From contig NZ_CP091092.1 of the NCBI RefSeq assembly GCF_029633915.1, positions 1-64,000 on the forward strand: a DNA stretch of 64,000 bases. Direction: 5' to 3'. The translations under genes and the position numbers were made by a program. Positions 45,850 to 55,627 of the stretch are shown here, piece after piece. The first letter of the stretch is position 1; the number at the start of each line of letters is the position of its first letter. Source of the stretch: Methanomicrobium antiquum. GTDB taxonomy: Archaea; Halobacteriota; Methanomicrobia; Methanomicrobiales; Methanomicrobiaceae. The notes under the pieces are model-generated. The model did no database searches and was not told where the DNA came from. It saw nothing but the letters and a program-made list of their open reading frames with translations.

Positions 45850-45892
45850 AAAAAGAGGTCTTTCTAATTCCCCCCGGACAGGCCTCTTTTTT
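45850..45892 (+). terminator. Strong hairpin with T-run in the gene-free region
   Basis: AAAAAGAGGTC and GGCCTCTTTTT form an 11-bp stem (one G-T pair) with a 20-base C-rich loop, ending in six T. It looks like a terminator on either strand, yet no gene ends within 700 bases, so it may end an unidentified transcript. Confidence 0.5.
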
Positions 45893-46014
45893 CCGGCAAA
45901 CATCCATCATGGCACGGCTCAGTTTTAAGAGTTTGATAAAACTTTGATAAGATTTTGATAAAATTTTTATTTATGTCTGTTCCTGCCTGTTTATGCTTTT
46001 AATTTACGCATCTG

Positions 46015-46085
46015 GTATGAAAATCACATTGTGAATTACATAAAAAATTGTGTGTGACATTTGTTTCATGATAGTTTTCATGGTA
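46015..46085. repeat. CATGAAA multi-hairpin repeat, degenerate copy
   Basis: Shares TATGAAAATCACATTGTGAA, GTTTCATG and TTTTCATGG with the family but its outer arms have decayed. It lies about 280 bases before the TPR gene. Confidence 0.4.
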
Positions 46086-46363
46086 AATTTGTTAATGAAT
46101 GTTTAAAATATAATATCCATCCCGAATATTAACACTTAAAAATCCCATTCTCTTTAAATTTCTTTTTAAAAACATTTTTAGTCTTTTTAAAAATCTGTTT
46201 TATAAATATTATATCATCCAAAAAAAGAAATATTTAAGGCAAGTTATTTTTCTTCATAAGAATAAACACTTAGCATATATTTTGGGCGCCAATATTTATG
46301 TTGCCTAAAATACAATGATAAAATCCGGAAGATAAAAAAACTTTAAGGAGTCTGCACTTAAAT

Positions 46364-49300
46364 ATGGCAATCTTTGACAAAATAATAGGACAGGGGACCA
46401 ATCCAAATCCCTGGATTGAAAAGGCTTCAAACCTTTTTGACCAGGGAAAGTATTCGGAAGCATTCAAAGGCTATGAAAAGGCGCTTGAAATTGAACCCGA
46501 AAATGGAGAATTGTGCTTCAAAGCCGGAATGGCCTTAATGTATCTTGCAAAGTACAATGACGCAGAGAGATTTTTTAAACGAGCCGTTGCGGCATCACCG
46601 GATGATTTGAATGCCTGGCAGGCACTTGGCAATTCTCTTTACTATGCAAGGGATTTTACAAGTGCTGTTCAGTGTTTTGATAAAATACTTGGGTCAGACC
46701 CCTCAATAGTTGATATACTATACAAAAAAGCTGATTCTCTTGAAAATCTGGGCGATTTCTCCGGTGCGGCAGACTGCTGTGAAAAAATACTTTTGGCAGA
46801 TGGTTCCAACAATTCTGTTCGTGAAAGACTCGGTCTTTTGTATATGAGGATTGGGGATTTTGACAACTCAATTGATTCATTCGGAAAGGTGCTTGCAGTT
46901 GACTCCTCAAACGTTTTTGTTATGATAAAAACCGGAGAAGTGCTTGAAAAAATTGGAAAGTTTGAAGATGCACTTGGTTTTTATGATGCCGCTATAAAGA
47001 CAAGCCCTTCTGACATCTCTGCAATATATCACAAAGCCTCACTTTGTGAAAGGCTTGGAAAATACGGGGAAGCCGCAGAAATATACAGAAATATCGGCAT
47101 TGAGACATCAGGAGATGCTGTCTCAGGCTACAACCGTGCTGTAAATCTTTTGTGGAGCGGAGCATACTCAGAGGCAGTATATGCCTTTGAACTTGTTGTC
47201 AAGAAAAATCCTGCCGATATTTCCGCATGGCACATGATGGGAACTTCTCTTGAGCATCTGGGTGAGTACGAAAGAGCTGCATTTTGTTTTGAAAACATCT
47301 TAAAATATGCACCAGATAATCCTCAAGCCTGGTATCAGAGAGGAATGTGTCTTTCAAAACTTGGAAAATATGCAGATGCGATGAACAGCTTTAGCCATGT
47401 ACTAAGAGGTGCAGGCGGCGGAAGTGTAAACTGGATAAACAATAACATTGACCTAAGTCTCTTTGAAAAACAGTCCGCAGAGATTGAATCAAAATTAAAT
47501 ATTGATGTAAGGGAGACAAGGATGCTTGAGATGCAGGGTGAGGCGCTTATGCATCTGGGCAGATTTGAGGATGCGTTTTTATGCTTTGAAAAGGTTGTCG
47601 AAACAAATCCTGAGAACATGAACGCATGGAGAAACCGTACAGATACCCTTTTAAGCCTTGGTGAATATGGCGGTGCTGTTGAATCCATATCTCATGTGCT
47701 TGAAAAATTCCCTGACGAAATTTCGCTTTGGGAAAAGAAAGGAACGGCTCTAATGCACCTTTCAGAAAACCAAAAGGCAATTGAGTGTTTTGAGAAGGTA
47801 CTTTCTGAAGATCCTTCAAATGTATCTGTCTGGCAGAAGATTACTGAAGCAAAACTAAAACTCGGACTCTTCGAAGAAGCACTTTTGGCAATGGACAACA
47901 TCTTGTCACTTGCACCTGACGATGATTCAACAAGGTCGCAGAAAGCTGATATTTTGATGATGGCCGGCGATTATGACTCTGCACTTGAAGTTTTGGAGCC
48001 TATAATGGCAAAAGGAGGAAGTGATGTTAATGCATGGAGAAATTTCATCACAATCCTTGACAAGACAGGAAGATATGAGGATGCTGTCTCTGCAATAGAA
48101 AACCTTGAAAATGCAGATGTTGCAGACTCTTTCCTTTTGTGCCAGAAGGCAAAAATCTATGAGAAGACCGGAAATTCTGAAGGTGCGGTGGATGCATATA
48201 ATGCCGCATATGAGATGGACCCTGAAAGAGTAGAGATTGCACTTTCGCTTGCAAACGGTTTAAAACTTCTTGGAAGATACAAAGAGGCCGCAAAAGCTTT
48301 TGAGCATCATGTAAGGGCAAATCGCGAAGATGCACTTGGATGGAGAGAACTTGGAATAACCCTCTGGAGATCAGGAGATTATGAAAAGGCGAAAAAATCC
48401 TTTGTGAAAGCATCAGAGCTTAGTCCTGATGACAGTGCCATTCTTCTGGACAAGGCTCTTCTTCTACTTGAAATCGGAGATTTCACTGGTGCATGTGATG
48501 CTTTTGAATCTGTTCTTGAGCTTAAACCTGAAAACAAGGTTGCTAGGCGCGGATATGCCTTTTCTCTTTCAGGCGCTAAAAGAACAAAGGAGGCAATCAA
48601 AGAATTTGGAAAATTCCTTGATTCAGAAGAGAATGATATTTCCGCAAGGCTTGAAATTGCATCGTTATGCGAAAAGACCGGCGATTTTGAGCTCTCTGCA
48701 GGACATTATGCCGCCGTTTTAGAAGATAATGAAAAAGATCTTAGCACATGGATAAAACTTGCCAAAATTCTGTCTCTTATGGGAAGATATGAAGACGGCG
48801 TTGAAGCATGCGACAACATAATTGCATTCTCTCCTGAAAATTATATAGCAAACCGCATAAAAGGGGATTTGCTCTTCAGGCTTGGCAAATATTCTGATGC
48901 TGCAGAAAGCTATGAAAAAGCGCTTCTGGTTGAGCCAAATGACAAGGCAACCCGTATCTTATGTGCGGAGTCTCTCATAAACGCCGGAAAATACAAAGAG
49001 AGTCTTCAGAATTATTCAATGGTTCTTGAAAACTCCGAAGGCGACGTCGAAAGTTTCTTCCAGTGTGCACAGGCCCAGATGCACATGGGCGGATATGACA
49101 AGTCTATAAGATTTATCGGACGTGTCTTAAAAGAAAAACCGGAGCTTTCTGGAGCACTTCTTTTGAATGCCACCGCCCATGAGCGTATCGGACAGTATGA
49201 AGAGGCACTTTCAGGGTATGAAGAGGCAATACGTGCAGATCATAAAAATCATGCCCTTTGGAGTGCACGCGGGATGCTTCTGATAAACACTGGAAGGTAC

Positions 49301-49597
49301 AATGACGCCGGGAAATCCTTTGAGCGTGCAATAGAGTATGGTGCAGATTCCGCCGGATGCTGGTATGGAAAAGGCCTTGCACTTGAGCATCTAGGAAAGC
49401 ATGAATCTGCAATTGAGTCTTATGATAAGGTTTTGTCATTAAATTCAAACGATACTGCCTCATCCTACAGAAAAGCAATCTGCCTTACAAAACTTGGAAA
49501 ATACAAAGAAGCGTCAGAGTGCTTTGAAAAGGCATTAAAGAAGGAGAAAAAGGAAAAGAAGGAAAAGTTTGATGCCATAGAAGAAGAGGAAGATTAA
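46364..49597 (+). CDS. Giant tetratricopeptide-repeat protein
   Basis: A 1077-residue protein made almost wholly of TPR units (about 30), each with the 34-residue pattern of W/A at the start, G-L-Y positions, Ala and a Pro near the end (for example LGKYSEAFKGYEKALEIEPEN). TPR arrays form superhelical scaffolds for protein partners. No signal or enzyme domain is present, and the last 25 residues are a Lys/Glu-rich tail. The gene is monocistronic and follows a long intergenic region. Partners are unknown. Confidence 0.9.
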   Translation: MAIFDKIIGQGTNPNPWIEKASNLFDQGKYSEAFKGYEKALEIEPENGELCFKAGMALMYLAKYNDAERFFKRAVAASPDDLNAWQALGNSLYYARDFTSAVQCFDKILGSDPSIVDILYKKADSLENLGDFSGAADCCEKILLADGSNNSVRERLGLLYMRIGDFDNSIDSFGKVLAVDSSNVFVMIKTGEVLEKIGKFEDALGFYDAAIKTSPSDISAIYHKASLCERLGKYGEAAEIYRNIGIETSGDAVSGYNRAVNLLWSGAYSEAVYAFELVVKKNPADISAWHMMGTSLEHLGEYERAAFCFENILKYAPDNPQAWYQRGMCLSKLGKYADAMNSFSHVLRGAGGGSVNWINNNIDLSLFEKQSAEIESKLNIDVRETRMLEMQGEALMHLGRFEDAFLCFEKVVETNPENMNAWRNRTDTLLSLGEYGGAVESISHVLEKFPDEISLWEKKGTALMHLSENQKAIECFEKVLSEDPSNVSVWQKITEAKLKLGLFEEALLAMDNILSLAPDDDSTRSQKADILMMAGDYDSALEVLEPIMAKGGSDVNAWRNFITILDKTGRYEDAVSAIENLENADVADSFLLCQKAKIYEKTGNSEGAVDAYNAAYEMDPERVEIALSLANGLKLLGRYKEAAKAFEHHVRANREDALGWRELGITLWRSGDYEKAKKSFVKASELSPDDSAILLDKALLLLEIGDFTGACDAFESVLELKPENKVARRGYAFSLSGAKRTKEAIKEFGKFLDSEENDISARLEIASLCEKTGDFELSAGHYAAVLEDNEKDLSTWIKLAKILSLMGRYEDGVEACDNIIAFSPENYIANRIKGDLLFRLGKYSDAAESYEKALLVEPNDKATRILCAESLINAGKYKESLQNYSMVLENSEGDVESFFQCAQAQMHMGGYDKSIRFIGRVLKEKPELSGALLLNATAHERIGQYEEALSGYEEAIRADHKNHALWSARGMLLINTGRYNDAGKSFERAIEYGADSAGCWYGKGLALEHLGKHESAIESYDKVLSLNSNDTASSYRKAICLTKLGKYKEASECFEKALKKEKKEKKEKFDAIEEEED

Positions 49598-49688
49598 GAG
49601 CAGGAATCATAAACAGAATAAAAAATAAAAAAGAATTGAAAATATAAACAGAATCTGACAAACCAACTTTTTATTAATTGATTTATGA

Positions 49689-50240
49689 TTAAATCTCAAT
49701 AATTTCATCAGAGAATGTTTTTAACTGCATCATCAGCATTGGATCTATTCCGTCTTTTACAGTAAGATAATATCCGCAGCACTTCATGAGTCTTAATTTG
49801 CTTGAGAGAAAATGTATGAATTTGGTGAGTGTAGGTGTCGGCAGATAGATAAGCATTGTGTTTATTGAATCAACAACAACACATGTTTTTTCGTCCGCAT
49901 TTCCCTTAAGCATCTCTGTAAGTATTATTCCAATATCTGTCAGATTTGAAGGGTTGCTTACAAAAACAGCATTGTCAATATCTTCAGGGAGGCTTCCAAG
50001 GGCATATTTTGTGATTGCGTCTATGAAAAAGATGTTTGATATGTCAAGTCCTTGTTTTCTGTATTGATCCTTTATCAGGGGCGATGGGTTGTTTACAGTA
50101 ATTACAATAGTGCGATGTCCGGCATTAACTGCATTTTTAACAATATCATAGCTTGCATCTGTGAGTTTTTCCGCCGAAGTCATTGAGAGGATTATACGGC
50201 CTTTGCCGCAGTTATCCATTGCACTATTTAGATCTGACAA
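49689..50240 (-). CDS. KaiC/RadA-like fold without P-loop
   Basis: A 183-residue protein whose strand order and the TCVVVDSINTMLIY strand resemble the KaiC/RecA ATPase core, yet the Walker A loop is missing (GRIILSMTSAEKL stands in its place). It may be an inactive regulatory relative. It starts three bases after the stop of a response-regulator gene, so the two probably act together. Archaeal KaiC-like proteins often join two-component circuits. The family match is by eye. Confidence 0.5.
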   Translation of the reverse strand: MSDLNSAMDNCGKGRIILSMTSAEKLTDASYDIVKNAVNAGHRTIVITVNNPSPLIKDQYRKQGLDISNIFFIDAITKYALGSLPEDIDNAVFVSNPSNLTDIGIILTEMLKGNADEKTCVVVDSINTMLIYLPTPTLTKFIHFLSSKLRLMKCCGYYLTVKDGIDPMLMMQLKTFSDEIIEI

Positions 50241-50243
50241 TTT

Positions 50244-51254
50244 TCACCTTGAAATAAAGTCTTTAAAATCCTCTGGAATTGAGTCAAAACCATTGGAAAT
50301 TGTTTTATTAAGCTCCTTTAAATTTTCAATTATCTGCTGGGTGTTTTTGACTTGAACAGAAAGTTTCAGTTTTGTTTTTTCAGGCTGATTCACCTCATCT
50401 ATTTTATCAATTTCATCAATTGTTTCAAGGATGTTTCTACAAATGTGATTTAAGGGTTCTTTAAGCCTCCTTGCGGCTTCTGTTAAATACTGCAAAAGCG
50501 CGTCTTCTGCTTTTTTCTTTTCAGTTATATCAACATATGAGATGAAGTAGTAAATTTCTTTTTTAATCTCATTTGAGATTTTTACAGCCGATAATTCGAT
50601 ATTAATTCTCTTCCCGTCCCCTTTTCTGCCTTCCAGTTCTCCAAAATACCATCTGTTGTTTTGAAGAGAAGAGAAAAATCCTGTATCTCCTTCTTCTTCT
50701 CCGAAGAAAAACAGCTCTTCAATGTCTCTTCCGATAACAGAATCTTTTGAATCATAACCGTGAAGTTTTACTGCGGCTTTATTGGCATAAATTATCTTTT
50801 TTTCCTCATCAAACATCATAATGGCGTTAAAGGACATCTCTATTGCATATTCTTTCATCCGGAGTTCCTGTTCGGCGTTTCTCTTTTTGGATGCAATGTC
50901 AATCTGGTGATCAAGTTCGGCATATTGCGACCATGGATTTGAGCTTTTCTGAACGTAACCGTCAGCTCCGCTTCTGAAGGCTTCTGTTACTACTTCTTCC
51001 CTGCCCTTTCCTGAAAATATGATAAACGGAACTGACTGATCAATTTGACGGATTATTTTTAAAAATTCAAGTCCGTTAGTTTCAGGCATTTCATAATCAG
51101 AGATAATAGCATCGTATGAATTATGACTAAGAAAAGAAAGCGCCTCTTTTACGGAGTATGCTTTGTCAATAGAGTAACTCCCGTATTTTGGAAGATATAT
51201 TGAAGCAAGCTCCAGAATTTCAGGTTCTTCATCAACCATTAGAATATGTAACAT
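50244..51254 (-). CDS. Response regulator with PAS domain
   Basis: A 336-residue regulator. The receiver domain (residues about 1-120) has the acidic pair in MVDEEPE, phospho-acceptor Asp in DAIISDYEMP, Ser in FIIFSGKGREE and a late Lys in VQKSSNP. A PAS domain follows (about 140-255) and then a charged helical region. No DNA-binding domain is visible, so output is by protein contact. It is coupled to the KaiC-like gene three bases downstream. Confidence 0.88.
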   Translation of the reverse strand: MLHILMVDEEPEILELASIYLPKYGSYSIDKAYSVKEALSFLSHNSYDAIISDYEMPETNGLEFLKIIRQIDQSVPFIIFSGKGREEVVTEAFRSGADGYVQKSSNPWSQYAELDHQIDIASKKRNAEQELRMKEYAIEMSFNAIMMFDEEKKIIYANKAAVKLHGYDSKDSVIGRDIEELFFFGEEEGDTGFFSSLQNNRWYFGELEGRKGDGKRINIELSAVKISNEIKKEIYYFISYVDITEKKKAEDALLQYLTEAARRLKEPLNHICRNILETIDEIDKIDEVNQPEKTKLKLSVQVKNTQQIIENLKELNKTISNGFDSIPEDFKDFISR

Positions 51255-51673
51255 AAATAAGACCCGGGAATGTGAATTTTTAAGTTTATTAATTTTAATT
51301 TATATTATTTTTTTATTTACATTAATTTTAAATTACATAAATTTTCCAATCATACCAATTGTAAATTAGATCAATTTTTTACTCATATTTATTGTAATTA
51401 AATATATTCTTAAATTTCAGAATGTCACTTAGATCTTTTTTTCAATTATATACATAATTATGCCATTAAATAATTGAAAAATTCATTATGGCATGAAAAT
51501 TTCTCGAAAATTTACGAAATTCTTTAAAATTTTGAATTTTATTGGAAAATATTGTAAAGAATATGTATGTGCAAACATTATTGCGCAAAAAAATCGTGAA
51601 ATGTCTTTCAGATAAGTTTCATGAAGAATTTCTTAGAAGATTTAATCTCTGTTTATTTTCAATAATAAAATCA
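51255..51673. other. AT-rich divergent intergenic region, 419 bp
   Basis: Between the response-regulator gene and the ADP-ribosylglycohydrolase gene. It contains AT-rich runs suited to divergent promoters but no recognised operator, repeat-family copy or RNA. Part of it is spanned by an open frame upstream of the likely hydrolase start. Confidence 0.5.
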
Positions 51674-52576
51674 ATGCAAAATGAATACAGGGGTGCCATG
51701 CTTGGTGCTGCAATCGGAGATGCCCTTGGAATGCCGTATGAAACAACACCGCCTGCAGTCGGGCGCAGACGTTATGGTTTTAAAAAAGCTCCAAAAAATC
51801 ATCCTAATGCCGGTTTAAATGCCGGAGAATATACAGATGACACCCGTATTGCACTTTTGGCCGGAGAGCTTTTCGTAAGCGGAAATTTCACTCCTGAAAA
51901 ATATGCTTCAAAATTAAAACAGCTTTGTGATGAAAAAAAGCTTGGGTTTGTTGATGGTACAGTCTATACGGCATGCCGGCATATGGCTGACAAAACGAGG
52001 GTTTCCGGATGCAACTCGACAACCTCCGGCTGTATTTCCCTTGGGCTTTCCTTTGCACTTGTATATTCAGATATTGTGCAGTTAAGAGAAGAGCTTGTAA
52101 AAGCGTGTGCTGTAACTCATACAAGCCCGGCGGCACATGCCGCGGCAATATCATTTGCAACACTTATACGCTCCGTAATTGACGGCAATGAAAATCCGAT
52201 GCATGAGGCGCAGAAAAATGCCTTTTTAGAGGACAACGACCTTGGAATGAAGACCGGAAACGCACTCAGGATTGCAGAAGAAAAATTAGGGCCTGAATCT
52301 GCATTATCAATAATTGGAAATGATGTATCTGTTTATCAGACACTTCCTATGGCATATTACCTAATTGAGCGTTTTGGAGATGATCCTGAATTTTTAAATA
52401 TTGCAGTAAGTGTTGGGGGAAATACCGACACAATCGGATTTATATGCGGTGCATGGCTTGGTGCCCGGTATGGCGCATCCGGTCTTGATGAAGACCTGGT
52501 GCTTGGCCTTTACAACCGCGAAACCATAGAAACGCTTGCAAACCGGCTTTACATGCGTTTCGGCACAAAGGATTAA
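51674..52576 (+). CDS. ADP-ribosylglycohydrolase (DraG/ARH) family
   Basis: A 300-residue enzyme of the DraG family, which removes ADP-ribose from target proteins. The metal sites are present: YTDDTRIALL (TDDT near residue 57), HTSPAAHAAA and GGNTDTIGFICGAW near the end. The conserved fold starts right after ATG 51674; the frame extends 44 residues further upstream with no similarity, so 51674 is preferred. No ADP-ribosyltransferase is adjacent, so its substrate is unknown. It lies 27 bases before argC. Confidence 0.9.
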   Translation: MQNEYRGAMLGAAIGDALGMPYETTPPAVGRRRYGFKKAPKNHPNAGLNAGEYTDDTRIALLAGELFVSGNFTPEKYASKLKQLCDEKKLGFVDGTVYTACRHMADKTRVSGCNSTTSGCISLGLSFALVYSDIVQLREELVKACAVTHTSPAAHAAAISFATLIRSVIDGNENPMHEAQKNAFLEDNDLGMKTGNALRIAEEKLGPESALSIIGNDVSVYQTLPMAYYLIERFGDDPEFLNIAVSVGGNTDTIGFICGAWLGARYGASGLDEDLVLGLYNRETIETLANRLYMRFGTKD

Positions 52577-52603
52577 TTCAGACAGATTACAATACTATTC
52601 TCT

Positions 52604-53590
52604 ATGGATATTGCAATCATCGGTGCATCCGGTTATACCGGAGGAGATCTTGTCCGTCTTCTGCTTAGTCACTCCAAAGCAAAAGTAACGGCAGTTACAT
52701 CAAGAAAGGAGGAGGGTAAACCGCTTACTTCCCTTCATCCCGGTCTGAAAGGTTTATGCTCTCTCTCATTTACAAACCCTGATGTAAATGACATTGACGC
52801 GGATTTTGTATTTCTTGCAGTTCCTCATACTGCGGCAATGAACTATGCAGGTATTCTAAAAGAGAGAGGAATAAAATGTGTTGACTTAAGTGCTGATTAC
52901 CGTCTTTTAAAGGATGTTTATGAAAAGACGTATGGTGTTTCACATACTGCATACTTTAAAGCACCATATGGTCTTTGTGAACTTCACAGAGATGAGATAA
53001 AAGGAGCAGATTTCATAGCAAATCCTGGCTGTTTTCCTACAGGCGCAACACTTGCGGCCGCACCGGTTGCAAAATTCGCACATACAATAATATATGATTC
53101 AAAGACCGGAGTTTCGGGTGCAGGGACAAGTCCGTCTTCCACAAACCAGTACACCAATGTAGCAGACACATTTTCAGCTTACAAATGGACAAATCACAGG
53201 CATCTTGTGGAGATGAAACAGGAGGCGGCAGGTCTTGGCTCAAAAGCAAATTGCTATTTTACACCGCACCTTCTGCCTGTTAACAGAGGGATTTTGACAA
53301 CCGCACACATACTTCTTGACGAACCGATGTCGCAGGAAGAGGTCGAAAAGCTCTATAATGACATGTACAGAGATGAGTTTTTTGTCAGGATTCAAAACCC
53401 GACTCTTGCAGGAGTTCGCGGAAGCAACTTCTGCGATGTAAATGTCCAGTGTGATGGAAAAAGAGTTGTGGCAGTATCTGCAATAGACAACCTGGTTAAG
53501 GGTGCAAGCGGTCAGGCAATACAGAACATGAATATAATGTGTGGATTTGATGAAAAAGACGGCCTTTTGACAGCGCCTTTATGCCCGTGA
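52604..53590 (+). CDS. argC: N-acetyl-gamma-glutamyl-phosphate reductase
   Basis: ArgC reduces N-acetyl-glutamyl phosphate to the semialdehyde with NADPH in arginine synthesis. The dinucleotide loop is [16 protein letters not shown] and the catalytic Cys lies in [11 protein letters not shown] (about residue 143). [12 protein letters not shown] and HRHLVEM are family markers. 328 residues is usual. It is separated from argJ-argB by a CBS-domain gene. Confidence 0.97.
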   Translation: MDIAIIGASGYTGGDLVRLLLSHSKAKVTAVTSRKEEGKPLTSLHPGLKGLCSLSFTNPDVNDIDADFVFLAVPHTAAMNYAGILKERGIKCVDLSADYRLLKDVYEKTYGVSHTAYFKAPYGLCELHRDEIKGADFIANPGCFPTGATLAAAPVAKFAHTIIYDSKTGVSGAGTSPSSTNQYTNVADTFSAYKWTNHRHLVEMKQEAAGLGSKANCYFTPHLLPVNRGILTTAHILLDEPMSQEEVEKLYNDMYRDEFFVRIQNPTLAGVRGSNFCDVNVQCDGKRVVAVSAIDNLVKGASGQAIQNMNIMCGFDEKDGLLTAPLCP

Positions 53591-53911
53591 AATAAGTTCT
53601 TTGGAGTTTCCTTTAAAGTTTTCATCGGATATAAGAATAAGATTGCAGGATGTGTTGCAAGGGATTTTCTTTACAGGAGATATTAATTGCCGGTAAATAA
53701 AATCCGTTAAACAAACAACACTACAAATAAAACAAACAACACAAAAAAACTGAAAAAGACACCAACAAAAACAAGATCAAAAACACAGAAAATAAAAAAC
53801 AGAAAAACACAAAAAGACAAAACCTGATAAAAACCAGAAAATCCAACATAACAAATCAGATCAAACAAAACGATGAAAAAAAATTCAAAACCACCTGAAA
53901 AGGATTTAAAA
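53591..53911. other. Strand-skewed A/C-rich leader region
   Basis: The first 115 bases are ordinary. From 53707 to about 53872 the + strand is almost only A and C with few G or T, reading AACAAACAACACTAC and onward. A frame on the minus strand here is phenylalanine/valine-rich and is an artefact of this composition. It lies directly upstream of the CBS gene and could be an unstructured leader; no operator is recognised. Confidence 0.55.
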
Positions 53912-54427
53912 ATGAACCGGAGACTGAAATTTATGCAGATTAAAGATGTAATGACCCCAAATCCCGTCACTGTGAAGCTGGATTCAAAAATTAGTGAGGC
54001 CGCAGGAGTTTTAAGAAAGTTTCGAATAGGAGGTCTTCCGGTAATGGAGGATGAACGTGTTGTCGGTGTTGTGACTGAAACCGATATCTTATCACTCCTT
54101 GAAACCGGCGATATCAGCGATGATCTGTGGCTTCCATCCCCGCTTGAGATAATCGAAGTTCCTATAAGGGAATTTGTAAACTGGGAGAAGACCAAAAAAG
54201 CACTCTCTGATATTGGTGAAAGTCCGGTATCTGAAATTATGAGCAGTGATGTTGTATCTATAGAAGACTGTGCCGATATTGAAGAAGGTGCTAAATTAAT
54301 GCTTGATGAGGGTATTGCACGTCTTCCGGTTATGCACAACGACAGGCTTGTCGGAATTGTGACAAGACAGGATATTATACGTGGAATCAGCATGAAAAGG
54401 TCAAAGTCAGAAGAAGATAGTGATTAA
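53912..54427 (+). CDS. Tandem CBS-domain protein
   Basis: Residues about 8-60 and 107-165 form two CBS motifs (VMTPNPVTVK with VGVVTETDIL, and IMSSDVVSIEDC with VGIVTRQDIIRG), joined by an unusually long 45-residue segment. CBS pairs sense adenine nucleotides or SAM. The start at 53912 has AAAGGA a few bases upstream and is preferred over an upstream ATG (53873). The gene sits inside the arginine cluster between argC and argJ, so it may sense energy state for that pathway; this is an inference. Confidence 0.85.
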   Translation: MNRRLKFMQIKDVMTPNPVTVKLDSKISEAAGVLRKFRIGGLPVMEDERVVGVVTETDILSLLETGDISDDLWLPSPLEIIEVPIREFVNWEKTKKALSDIGESPVSEIMSSDVVSIEDCADIEEGAKLMLDEGIARLPVMHNDRLVGIVTRQDIIRGISMKRSKSEEDSD

Positions 54428-54454
54428 GGGATTAAATTAAGAGAGTGATTAAAA

Positions 54455-55627
54455 GTGAACAGTATCTGTGCAGTTAAAGGAGTGTCTGCCGCAGGAATTA
54501 AAGAAGGCAAATTTGGACTTGCCTTAATAAAAGCAAAGGGGACAGCTGTAGCGGTTTTCACCAAAAATCTCCTTGTGGCGGCACCTGTTATTCTTATGCG
54601 TGAGAGAATGAACAATGGCTATTTAGACGGCATCATCGTAAATTCAGGAAATGCAAACGTCTATACAGGCACGCAGGGGTTAGCGGATGCGAAGAAAATG
54701 TGTGAGATTGCGGCTTTGGCATTTAATACAGCGCCTGAAAGGGTTGGCGTTGCAAGCACAGGCGTTATCGGACGATTCATGCACATCGATATTATAGAGA
54801 ACCAGTGCAAAAGGATTGCACCGGAGATTGCAGGTGATGAGAAGGCTGAAGAGAACGCCGCAAAGGCTATAATGACAACTGATCTTTTCCCAAAATCTGC
54901 GATATGCAAAAAACCCGGGTTTACAGTCGCCGGTATTGCAAAGGGAAGCGGGATGATTGCCCCAAATATGGGAACAATGCTTGCATTCATCTACACCGAT
55001 GCTGAATTATCAAAAGAGGAGTTACAAAAGGCTTTAACAGTTGCGACTGAGAGGAGCTTTAACCGTGTTGTGGTTGACGGAGATACATCAACAAATGACT
55101 GTGCGTTTTTAACTGCAACCGGTCTTTGCGGAAAGGCTGATTTTAAAGAATTTTGCGAAGCGCTTGAAGAGGTCTGCATCTCACTTGCAAAGCAGATTGC
55201 AGAGGATGGCGAAGGTGCATCAAAGTTTATTGAGGTATCGGTTGTAAACGCACCCTCTGAAAAAGATGCGGCTGATGTTGCAAAGACGGTTGTTGGATCG
55301 CCGCTTGTAAAAACAGCAGTTTATGGAGAAGATCCAAACTGGGGGAGGTTTATTGCCGCCGCAGGTCGTGCAGGAGTTTTATTTGATCCAAATCATGCTT
55401 CTGTAAGCATATCAGACGGAGATGAAACTGTAGTTCTTGCAAGCAGGGGAGAAATACTTGCTGATGACAAAAAATATCCTTCAGCGCTTGCAAAAGCAAA
55501 GAGTATGATGCAGGGCAAAAAAATAAAAATAATAATTGACCTTGACTGTGGTTCTGAGTCTGCACTTGCGTGGGGATGCGATCTGACAGAAAAATATGTA
55601 GAAATCAATGGGAAGTATACCACATGA
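54455..55627 (+). CDS. argJ: Bifunctional ornithine acetyltransferase / NAGS ArgJ
   Basis: ArgJ recycles acetyl groups from N-acetylornithine to glutamate (and may also use acetyl-CoA). The proenzyme is cut at an internal Thr: [18 protein letters not shown] carries the T-M-L site, with Gly before Thr where Ala is usual. AVFTKN at the start and [10 protein letters not shown] are also conserved. The GTG at 54455 gives 390 residues, the normal length. Its stop overlaps the argB start (ATGA). Confidence 0.96.
   Translation: MNSICAVKGVSAAGIKEGKFGLALIKAKGTAVAVFTKNLLVAAPVILMRERMNNGYLDGIIVNSGNANVYTGTQGLADAKKMCEIAALAFNTAPERVGVASTGVIGRFMHIDIIENQCKRIAPEIAGDEKAEENAAKAIMTTDLFPKSAICKKPGFTVAGIAKGSGMIAPNMGTMLAFIYTDAELSKEELQKALTVATERSFNRVVVDGDTSTNDCAFLTATGLCGKADFKEFCEALEEVCISLAKQIAEDGEGASKFIEVSVVNAPSEKDAADVAKTVVGSPLVKTAVYGEDPNWGRFIAAAGRAGVLFDPNHASVSISDGDETVVLASRGEILADDKKYPSALAKAKSMMQGKKIKIIIDLDCGSESALAWGCDLTEKYVEINGKYTT

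Larger units (their letters stand above)
45057..46363. other. 1.3-kb gene-free region with repeats and C-tracts
   Basis: No coding frame of credible length or composition is seen. The region holds a 40-bp direct repeat (45120-45159 and 45192-45232), a complete CATGAAA repeat (45303), a degenerate one (46015), C-tracts of 7, 4, 10 and 6 bases (45741, 45752, 45839, 45870) and a strong hairpin with a T-run (45850-45892). The rest is AT-rich. It may hold the divergent promoters of the flanking genes and an unannotated RNA, but nothing proves one. Confidence 0.6.

Noticed and set aside
48048-48413. Long antisense frames within the TPR gene
   Set aside because: They mirror the repeated TPR codon pattern and show no domain of their own.
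53707-54393. 228-codon minus-strand frame over the CBS gene
   Set aside because: It is a phenylalanine/valine-rich shadow of the A/C-rich tract and the CBS coding region; the sense strand has clear CBS motifs.
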